10,716 nt of DNA, taken from the NCBI GenBank assembly GCA_018714005.1, contig DVOA01000071.1, forward strand, positions 1 to 10,716, given 5' to 3'. This stretch comes from Spyradomonas excrementavium (GTDB lineage Bacteria > Cyanobacteriota > Vampirovibrionia > Gastranaerophilales > Gastranaerophilaceae). The position numbers were made by a program, and so were the translations under genes. Of this stretch, positions 5,518-10,716 are shown piece after piece; position 1 is the first letter of the stretch, and each line of letters opens with the position of its first letter. The notes beneath the pieces were generated by a model. That model was given only the letters and a program-made list of their open reading frames with translations. It searched no databases and was not told where the DNA came from.

Positions 5518-5988
5518 ATGAAAAAGTTTTTAATTACATTTTGTACATTATTAATAGGACTGAGCGCAAATGCTGCTGTTACTGCGGATCAGGCGCTTAC
5601 GTTTTTTGCAAAATACATTGATTCAGCCAATAATTATAAAGAAGATGTAGTAAATTTTTACACACCTGACGCAAAAATTATAAGAGTCGTTATGAAACCC
5701 GACGGCTCAACCGTGACTTTAACCACAAACATGAAAGAATATGCAAACCAGATGAGAATCGGTGCAAATCTTGCTAAAATGCGCGGATATAAAAACTTTT
5801 ATACAGAAAGAAAAGTTACAAAAGCCGGAAATGACTACAAAATCACCTGCCTGCGCCAGCCGTCTACCAGCGATTACAAAATCCCGGCATATTTTATCAT
5901 CGGCGAGGATTCCAAAGGCAATCTTAAAATCAAAGAAGAATCCATGCACTCTAAAAACCAGCTTTTGCTAAAAGGCAAGAAAAAATAA
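5518..5988 (+). CDS. Exported protein of unknown function, possible NTF2-like fold
   Basis: The 156-residue product has a clear signal peptide: MKK, a hydrophobic core (4-15) and the cleavage motif A-N-A before Ala20, so it is exported. The mature part starts with a helix (ADQALTFFAKYIDSAN), then DVVNFYTPDAKI (43-54), then alternating strands and a lysine-rich tail ending KGKKK. A helix followed by an F/Y-T-P-D-A-x-I segment and a run of strands is reminiscent of SnoaL/NTF2-like domains, where that segment is common, but this is a visual impression. Only one cysteine (111) remains after cleavage, so it is not a member of the four-cysteine family. The start has AAAGGAG five bases upstream. It stands alone between a candidate promoter and the repeat region. 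No catalytic residues can be named. Confidence 0.8.
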   Translation: MKKFLITFCTLLIGLSANAAVTADQALTFFAKYIDSANNYKEDVVNFYTPDAKIIRVVMKPDGSTVTLTTNMKEYANQMRIGANLAKMRGYKNFYTERKVTKAGNDYKITCLRQPSTSDYKIPAYFIIGEDSKGNLKIKEESMHSKNQLLLKGKKK

Positions 5989-6020
5989 AGGGGTTTTTAC
6001 AAAATCTTATTAAGCGCTTT

Positions 6021-6101
6021 CCTTCCCCAGCTCGGGGAAAGAGCAGTCGTAGCAATACGTTAGTATTGCGTACGAATGCGGATGGGGAGCAACTCCAAAC
6101 C
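6021..6101 (+). repeat. 81-base hairpin-rich repeat, copy 1
   Basis: This copy matches 6196-6276 at 77 of 81 positions, differing at repeat positions 13, 20, 37 and 71, all transitions. It contains two inverted repeats. The first is CCTTCCCC-AGCTC-GGGGAAAG with one mismatch. The second is GCAATAC-GTTA-GTATTGC (6052-6069), which extends through a one-base bulge to outer CGTA/TACG pairs. It encodes no protein I can recognise. Such small, non-coding, palindrome-bearing copies resemble REP sequences or a miniature transposable element. Confidence 0.85.
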
Positions 6102-6140
6102 AGCTTGAAAACTTAAAATCCCTATTTGGCACAATCTTGC

Positions 6141-6167
6141 GGTGGGAACCGTTTCACTTTTCCCACC
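6141..6167. repeat. Separate hairpin between the two repeat copies
   Basis: GGTGGGAA (6141-6148) and TTCCCACC (6160-6167) form a perfect 8-base stem with an 11-base loop, flanked by CCTACA. It is not part of the 81-base repeat. GTAGGGTGGG-type palindromes are scattered in many bacterial genomes, so it may be a second interspersed element. There is no T tract, so it is not a standard terminator. Confidence 0.6.
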
Positions 6168-6195
6168 CTACAGTTCAGCAACCTAAAAATCCTAA

Positions 6196-6276
6196 CCTTC
6201 CCCAGCTTGGGGAAGGAGCAGTCGTAGCAATGCGTTAGTATTGCGTACGAATGCGGATGGGGAGCGACTCCAAACC
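6196..6276 (+). repeat. 81-base hairpin-rich repeat, copy 2
   Basis: Direct copy of 6021-6101, same orientation, starting 175 bases further on. Its first palindrome is perfect (CCTTCCCC-AGCTT-GGGGAAGG, 8-base stem). Its second stem (starting at about 6227) carries G instead of A at repeat position 37, changing one A-T pair to G-T. Apart from both copies ending in CCAAACC, the flanks differ, which suggests independent insertion or an old duplication of only the element. Confidence 0.85.
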
Positions 6277-6355
6277 TCCTTAAATAACAAAAATTTGAGT
6301 TCTTCTCGCCCCTTCCCCCCGGCAAAGGTGCAAAAGTATATAAAAGTTTACACAT
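6277..6355. other. Rest of the 5989-6437 gap: a possible repeat fragment, no gene
   Basis: The gap between the exported protein and fliF is 449 bases. Besides the two repeats, the hairpin and the fliF promoter, this section has CCTTCCCC again at 6311-6318 followed by CCGGCAAAGG. It looks like a decayed or different start of the same palindrome. Open frames here on both strands run through the repeats and have no Shine-Dalgarno, so I see no gene. Confidence 0.5.
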
Positions 6356-6384
6356 TTGATAAACAAAAAAAAATAGTTTATATT
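6356..6384 (+). promoter_or_regulatory. Likely promoter of the flagellar operon
   Basis: TTGATA (6356-6361) and TATATT (6379-6384) are 17 bases apart, a good sigma-70-type promoter. Transcription would begin near 6391, about 47 bases before fliF. No sigma-28 or properly spaced sigma-54 promoter is seen. A GTTTA/TAAAC inverted repeat (6346-6350, 6360-6364) overlaps the -35 box and could be an operator. Confidence 0.6.
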
Positions 6385-6426
6385 TTTATTGTGGGGTGTC
6401 AGCTAAACAGGCGCTTTTGCACAGGT

Positions 6427-6432
6427 GAGGAG
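6427..6432 (+). promoter_or_regulatory. Shine-Dalgarno site deciding the TTG start of fliF
   Basis: GAGGAG lies five bases before TTG 6438, an optimal distance. This sets the rare TTG codon as the start, although no ATG is near. Confidence 0.75.
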
Positions 6433-6437
6433 AAATT

Positions 6438-8045
6438 TTGGAAAATAATTATTTTAAATTATTCTTAGATGATTTAAAACGGCTCTGGGACGGCTTTGAC
6501 GTAGGGCAAAAGTTCGGCGTCGTTGCTTTGAGCATTATTACCATAGTTGTTTCCACCTATTTCATTATGAAATCCCTCGAACCCAACTGGGCAGTGCTTT
6601 ATTCCGATCTCTCCGAACAAGACGCCGCCGCGGTATCTGAAAGCCTTAAAAAAAGCGGCTATGCATTCAAAATGAGCGCAGATAAAAAATCTGTTATGGT
6701 TCCTGCTAATCTTCAGGACGAATTGAGGATTTTTGTTGCGGAAAATGACCTTATTCAGGATACTGCGCCCGGATTTGAGCTGCTCGACGATATGCAGCTG
6801 GGCTCAACAGATTTTAAAAACAAATTAACAAAACAAAGAATTTATCAGGGTGAATTGACCCGTTCTATCGAAAAAATGACCGGCATAAGAAAGGCCCGCG
6901 TGCAGATTGCCGAGCCGGAACGTTCTGTTTTTCAGGAAAGGGATGAATCGCCTACGGCTTCGGTTATGCTGATTCTGGAACCGGGTTACAGGCTCAAAAC
7001 CTCGCAAATTAAGGCGATTAAAAACCTCGTTGCGTACGCAATCCCCAGATTGAAGCCCGAAAAAGTCTTTTTGACCGACCAGTCCGGAAACGCCCTCTCT
7101 GACGATAACGAACACGCTTCCAGCGACATAGAATCTTACAAGTTGAACCTTGAAAATCAAACTTCAAAGAAAATTCAGGAGGTTCTGGACAAAATAGTGG
7201 GCCGTGACAATGCGTCGGTTCAGGTTTCTATGGATATCGACTTTAACAGCGCCCGCGCAACCATTGAAAGCTATATTCCCGTGGGCGAAACCCAGCAGGG
7301 CGTTCTCGCTAACTCCCAGACCGAGTCGGAAAACTATGATAATCCGGCAATTTCTTCCGCAAAACCGCTCACGGACGACGATACGCACAATCCGCCCGAA
7401 ACTCAGCAGACTGCACAAACTTCGCTCCAGCAGCCTAAAAATTTAAATTACACAAAACAGAAAACTTCCGCGACATACAATGTTTCTAAGGAAATTAAGC
7501 AAATTGTCTATGCTCCGGGCTCGGTAAAAAGGATGACAATTGCTGTCGCAGTGAATAAAATCCTCACAACAGAGGAAAAACAGGAGCTCGAAAAGCTTAT
7601 TATTTCTGCCAGCGGCGCAGATTTGGACAGAGGCGATATAATCAACGTTACGAGCCTGCAATTCTCCGCTCTTGACGAAAATAAAGCCAAAGACGCAGCC
7701 CAGAACAAAGAATATGAAAAACAAAGACAGATTGAGTTCTTTGTAACCAAGGTTGCGCCGATGCTTATAGTTCTCATACTCGGTTTAACCGCACTGTATG
7801 TGTTCCGTTCGCTTTTTGGCAGGGTTGCGGCCTCCTCGGGCGGTGATGAATGGGATGAGGGCTTTGATGAACCTCAAAAACAGCTTACGGATGAACTGCT
7901 CGGAAAACTTGAAATGGATCAGCTCCCGCAAATCGAGGCAAGGCTCAATCCTGAACTTGATAAACTTCGCAGTGATTTGAACGAAACTATTCTTCAAGAC
8001 CCCGGCGAAGCCGCAAAACTCTTGATTTCTTATATTAAGGATTAA
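6438..8045 (+). CDS. fliF: Flagellar MS-ring protein FliF
   Basis: FliF is the inner-membrane protein that forms the MS ring, the platform on which the rotor, the export gate and the rod assemble. The 535-residue length is typical. A first membrane helix lies at about 25-44 (FGVVALSIITIVVSTYFIM). Then comes the YscJ/FliF ring-building region with W-A-V-L-Y-S-D-L (51-58), GFELLDDMQLGSTDFKNKLT and RIYQGELTRSIEKM (about 115-150). A second FliF-type domain precedes a low-complexity, Gln/Thr/Pro-rich loop (about 295-340). The second membrane helix is at about 440-461, and a cytoplasmic tail ends in DPGEAAKLLISYIKD, the part that binds FliG. Translation starts at TTG with a strong Shine-Dalgarno. 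It is the first gene of the operon; fliG follows after 7 bases. Confidence 0.96.
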   Translation: MENNYFKLFLDDLKRLWDGFDVGQKFGVVALSIITIVVSTYFIMKSLEPNWAVLYSDLSEQDAAAVSESLKKSGYAFKMSADKKSVMVPANLQDELRIFVAENDLIQDTAPGFELLDDMQLGSTDFKNKLTKQRIYQGELTRSIEKMTGIRKARVQIAEPERSVFQERDESPTASVMLILEPGYRLKTSQIKAIKNLVAYAIPRLKPEKVFLTDQSGNALSDDNEHASSDIESYKLNLENQTSKKIQEVLDKIVGRDNASVQVSMDIDFNSARATIESYIPVGETQQGVLANSQTESENYDNPAISSAKPLTDDDTHNPPETQQTAQTSLQQPKNLNYTKQKTSATYNVSKEIKQIVYAPGSVKRMTIAVAVNKILTTEEKQELEKLIISASGADLDRGDIINVTSLQFSALDENKAKDAAQNKEYEKQRQIEFFVTKVAPMLIVLILGLTALYVFRSLFGRVAASSGGDEWDEGFDEPQKQLTDELLGKLEMDQLPQIEARLNPELDKLRSDLNETILQDPGEAAKLLISYIKD

Positions 8046-8052
8046 AAAATAA

Positions 8053-9072
8053 ATGAATTTGGATTACGATCAAATGTCAACACGCCAGAAAGTCGCATCA
8101 TTATTGATTGCGCTCGGCCCCGGTACGGCATCTGAGATTCTGAAAAATATTAGAGATGAAGATTTGCTTGAACAAATCACCTATGACATTGCCAGCCTTG
8201 ACAAAATCCCCACAGAGATTTTAAACAGGGTGCTGGAGGAATTTCATTCCCTTTTTTTAGCGAGTGATTATCTTTCTTCGGGCGGTACGGCTTATGCAAG
8301 AACGATTCTGGAAAAAGCCTACGGCAGCGAGCAGGCGCAAAAAATGCTTGCGCGCCTGATGACGCTTTTGACGAAAAATCCGTTCCAATTTTTCAACGAA
8401 GCTGACCCCACACAGCTTGCGCAGTCATTTCAGAACGAAAATCCGCAGCTAATCGCGCTGATTCTCGCATATATTAAGCCGGAAATCTCCGCAAAGGTTC
8501 TAAACGCGCTCCCCACAGATATTCAGGCGCAGGTTGCGTTTAAAATTGCGGATATGAGCTCGACGAACCCGGAAATCATTGCAGAAATTGAAAAAATCGT
8601 TGAGGGCAAATTTTCCTCGGTTGTTACGCAGGATTTTTCAAAAGCAGGCGGCGTAAGCACTCTGGCAAGCATTTTGAACAGAACCGACCGCGGAACCGAG
8701 AAAAATGTACTCGAATTTCTTGAAGAACGTAGCCTTGAGCTCGCCGAGGGCGTAAGAGAGCTGATGTTCGTGTTTGAGGACATTCTCCAGCTCAAAGATC
8801 CCGCAATTCAGCGTATTATCCGCGAAGTCGATATGAAAGACCTCGCAATCTCTTTAAAAGGTGTCAGAGATGACCTGAAAGAGAAGATTTTTGCCAACAT
8901 GTCCGAGCGCGCGCAAACCGTGCTGATGGAAGAGCTCGAGTATATGGGCCCTGTGCGTGCAAAAGAGGTTCAGGAGAAGCAAACAAAAATCGTCGGTATT
9001 ATTCGTATGCTCGAAGCTGCGGGTGAAATCGAAATTACCAGAGATACTCAGGAAGATGAATATATTGAGTAG
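8053..9072 (+). CDS. fliG: Flagellar motor switch protein FliG
   Basis: FliG forms the rotor ring at the cytoplasmic face of the MS ring, binds FliF through its N-terminus and meets the stator (MotA) through its C-terminus, where torque is made. The 339-residue length is standard. The N-terminal domain is seen at 1-100. The middle domain carries NENPQLIALILAYIKP at 128-143 in place of the usual EHPQ motif (here E-N-P-Q, 129-132). The Gly-Gly linker lies at about 199-200. The C-terminal domain has MFVFEDI at 238-244 (the MFXF motif) and the charged torque helix around RIIREVDMKDLAISLKG (254-270), ending in EEL-GPVR. The ATG is 7 bases after the fliF stop. Its Shine-Dalgarno AAGGA (8037-8041) lies 11 bases upstream inside fliF, a little far, so coupling to fliF is likely. 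Confidence 0.97.
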   Translation: MNLDYDQMSTRQKVASLLIALGPGTASEILKNIRDEDLLEQITYDIASLDKIPTEILNRVLEEFHSLFLASDYLSSGGTAYARTILEKAYGSEQAQKMLARLMTLLTKNPFQFFNEADPTQLAQSFQNENPQLIALILAYIKPEISAKVLNALPTDIQAQVAFKIADMSSTNPEIIAEIEKIVEGKFSSVVTQDFSKAGGVSTLASILNRTDRGTEKNVLEFLEERSLELAEGVRELMFVFEDILQLKDPAIQRIIREVDMKDLAISLKGVRDDLKEKIFANMSERAQTVLMEELEYMGPVRAKEVQEKQTKIVGIIRMLEAAGEIEITRDTQEDEYIE

Positions 9073-9125
9073 TTTTGGAGCGCGTTTCGTGAGAGCGGGC
9101 GCGTTGTGCGTATGAAAATTTTGTT

Positions 9126-9131
9126 GAGAGG
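9126..9131 (+). promoter_or_regulatory. Shine-Dalgarno site deciding the TTG start of fliH
   Basis: GAGAGG lies seven bases before TTG 9139. An internal ATG at 9208 has a G-rich stretch upstream but would remove a conserved-looking N-terminal segment, so TTG 9139 is preferred. Confidence 0.6.
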
Positions 9132-9138
9132 TGCTTAA

Positions 9139-9912
9139 TTGGGAAGAATTGCAGGCGGAAAGATTAATTACGGAGATTCTTTCGTTGTCAGAGGCGACGG
9201 GGGCAGGATGTCTGACGAGGAAATCAGGCAGGCGCGCCAGATTGCCGAAAAAATCGTCGCAGAGGCAAAAGAACGCGCACTTTTGATCGAAGGGCAGGCA
9301 AGCACCAAAGCAGAAGAAATTTTAAAGCAGGCAAAAGAAGAAGCACAAAATCAAGCAGCTCAAATCACCGAAGCTGCGCACAAAGAGGGCTTTGAAGCTG
9401 GAATAAAAGAGGGTTTTGAAAAAATCACTTCCGAAATGGAAGAACGGCTCAAAAATCTTGACAATTTTGCGGCTTCGGAGCTTGAGATGAAAAAACGTAT
9501 TGTAAAATCCGCACATACGGAGATTCTTGAGCTTGTGACGGCGATTTGTGAAAAGGTTTGCCACACGGAACTTGTCCAGAACCCTAAACTCCTTGAAAAT
9601 CTAACTGCTGCGGCAATTTCAAAGCTTAAAGAGAAAGAAACCGTGAATATTATCGTTAATCCGCAGATGGCGCAGAAGATTTATGAGATTAGCGACGGGC
9701 TGAAAGAGCGGTTTTTCGGGCTTGAGAATATTAAAATCATTGAAGACAGCTCGGTGCCTGCGGACGGAACTATTGTGGAATCGGTGGATTCGCGGGTGGA
9801 TTCGGGGCTTAAGGCGCAGATTTCAAGGATTTCCGACGAGTTGTTCAATGCCCTGAATTCTACTTCAGAAGATGAATTGGTTGAAAAAACAGATGCTCCT
9901 GACGAAATATAA
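9139..9912 (+). CDS. fliH: Flagellar assembly protein FliH
   Basis: FliH is the cytoplasmic regulator and peripheral stalk of the flagellar export ATPase; it binds FliI and links it to the C ring. The 257-residue protein has a short glycine-rich N-terminus (MGRIAGGKINYGDSF), a long charged coiled-coil stretch (about 24-115, rich in Glu, Lys and Ala), and a GxxxGxxxG repeat (Gly84, Gly88, Gly92) typical of FliH. The C-terminal FliI-binding domain ends in VPADGTIVESVDSRVDSGL (206-224), matching the family's conserved D-G/I-E/R-x-D end. The start is TTG 9139 with GAGAGG upstream. It lies 66 bases after fliG and overlaps the fliI start by 20 bases. The family is weakly conserved, but the place between fliG and fliI supports the call. 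Confidence 0.93.
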   Translation: MGRIAGGKINYGDSFVVRGDGGRMSDEEIRQARQIAEKIVAEAKERALLIEGQASTKAEEILKQAKEEAQNQAAQITEAAHKEGFEAGIKEGFEKITSEMEERLKNLDNFAASELEMKKRIVKSAHTEILELVTAICEKVCHTELVQNPKLLENLTAAAISKLKEKETVNIIVNPQMAQKIYEISDGLKERFFGLENIKIIEDSSVPADGTIVESVDSRVDSGLKAQISRISDELFNALNSTSEDELVEKTDAPDEI

Positions 9913-10716
9913 CGAAATCATAAAAAAAACCGAAACCATTACGCAGGTTGGCAAAGTGACGGAGATTGTCGGGCTGATTATCGAGGCTGACGGGCCGGAA
10001 GCGAGCATCGGCGACCTTTGTTATATCTACAACCGGCTGGATTCAGAGCCTTTGAGGGCGGAGGTTGTCGGATTCAAGACGGGAAAAATCCTTTTAATGC
10101 CTCTGGGCTCGATGGAGGGGCTTATGCCCGGCGCGCTGGTCAAAAATACCGGTGCTCCGATGAAAATTAAGGTCGGCCCGCAGCTTCTGGGGCGGGTTTT
10201 GAACGGTTTGGGCGAGCCTATTGACAATCTCGGCGCTGTAAACTCGCAATCCCTTTATTCTACGCACGCTGACGCGATTAATCCGTTGAACAGGCAGCTT
10301 ATTCGCGAGCCGTTGGCGCTCGGAATCCGCTCGATTGACGGATTTGTTACGGCGGGCAAAGGCCAAAGGCTCGGCGTATTTGCCGGCTCCGGCGTTGGTA
10401 AAAGTACGACTCTGGCGATGATGGCGAAGAATACGAACGCGGATTTGAACGTAATTGCCCTAATCGGCGAACGCGGGCGCGAGGTTCGTGAATTTATTGA
10501 GTCAACGCTGGGGCCTGAGGGCATGAAACGCTCAATTGTTGTTGTTGCGACCTCGGAGCAGCCCTCTCTTGTCAAAATTAAGGCTGCATTTGTTGCTACG
10601 GCTATTGCTGAATACTTCCGCGACAAGGGAAAAGACGTGCTTTTTATGCTGGATTCGGTTACGCGTATTGCAATGGCGCAAAGGGAGGTCGGTTTGGCGG
10701 TTGGCGAGCCTCCTGC
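9893..10716 (+). CDS. fliI: Flagellar export ATPase FliI (3' end outside the window)
   Basis: FliI is the hexameric ATPase of the flagellar type III export apparatus, related to the F1 beta subunit, and works with FliH and FliJ at the base of the export gate. The visible 274 residues are the N-terminal beta-barrel (to about 90, with EADGPEASIGDLCYIYN) and most of the catalytic domain. GRVLNGLGEPID is at 100-111, the Walker A loop AGSGVGKST at 164-172, GERGREV at 192-198 with its catalytic glutamate, and the Walker B LFMLD at 250-254. The last ~170 residues are missing because the window ends. The ATG at 9893 fits the family N-terminus (MLLTKYNEIIKKTE), but an in-frame ATG at 9872 is possible and neither has a strong Shine-Dalgarno. 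It overlaps fliH by 20 bases in another frame, which suggests coupled translation. Confidence 0.96.
   Translation, partial: MLLTKYNEIIKKTETITQVGKVTEIVGLIIEADGPEASIGDLCYIYNRLDSEPLRAEVVGFKTGKILLMPLGSMEGLMPGALVKNTGAPMKIKVGPQLLGRVLNGLGEPIDNLGAVNSQSLYSTHADAINPLNRQLIREPLALGIRSIDGFVTAGKGQRLGVFAGSGVGKSTTLAMMAKNTNADLNVIALIGERGREVREFIESTLGPEGMKRSIVVVATSEQPSLVKIKAAFVATAIAEYFRDKGKDVLFMLDSVTRIAMAQREVGLAVGEPP

Noticed and set aside
6127..6140. Sigma-54-like promoter (TGGCAC then TTGC) about 300 bases before fliF
   Set aside because: The GG and GC are separated by 9 bases instead of the required 10, it is far from fliF, and a better sigma-70-type promoter lies closer.
6021..6276. CRISPR array
   Set aside because: Only two copies, 81 bases long with a 94-base unit between them, no short regular spacing and no cas genes nearby.
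6122..6355. Minus-strand open frame of 77 codons across the repeats
   Set aside because: It runs through a repeat copy and a hairpin, has no Shine-Dalgarno and an unnatural composition; the repeats explain it.
6241..6468. Plus-strand open frame of 75 codons running into fliF
   Set aside because: It starts inside repeat copy 2, lacks a ribosome site, spans the promoter and overlaps the well-supported fliF start.
9872..9892. Earlier ATG as the fliI start, adding seven residues
   Set aside because: The family N-terminus fits ATG 9893 better; neither has a strong ribosome site, so this remains only an alternative.

Overview
The window is a stretch of moderately AT-rich bacterial chromosome using the standard code (TAA, TAG and TGA stops; ATG and TTG starts with good Shine-Dalgarno sequences). 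The flagellar genes and the mix of housekeeping genes with small exported proteins would fit a gut-type, non-photosynthetic relative of cyanobacteria (Vampirovibrionia/Gastranaerophilales). That assignment is an impression from gene style and is not shown by the sequence. The adjacent tilS-hpt pair is also well known from Firmicutes.

Layout. (1) 1-159: the last 52 codons of an unrecognised gene. (2) 225-624: rpsO (ribosomal protein S15) with an extended -10 promoter, a leader hairpin and a terminator that works in both directions. (3) 2474 down to 626, minus strand: a compact operon of a metallo-beta-lactamase-fold hydrolase followed by three small exported proteins. The three are diverged copies of one another and share four cysteines, the middle two always 14 residues apart. 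(4) 2510-5394, plus strand: tilS overlapping hpt, then a YhaM-type OB-HD 3'-5' exoribonuclease, then a possible 20-residue hydrophobic peptide starting directly at the exonuclease stop codon. (5) 5518-5988: an exported 156-residue protein of unknown function. (6) 5989-6437: a 449-base gap holding two 81-base direct repeats (77/81 identical) rich in hairpins, an unrelated hairpin between them, and the flagellar promoter. (7) 6438-10716: the flagellar basal-body/export operon fliF-fliG-fliH-fliI, with fliI cut off by the window end.

How the parts work together. S15, TilS (tRNA-Ile2 lysidine), the exoribonuclease and hypoxanthine salvage form a translation/RNA/nucleotide housekeeping block. FliF (MS ring), FliG (rotor/switch), FliH (ATPase regulator) and FliI (export ATPase) build the base and export engine of the flagellum. 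The least explained parts are the exported four-cysteine family, the 20-residue peptide, the apparently leaderless tilS start and the hairpin repeats in front of the flagellar operon.
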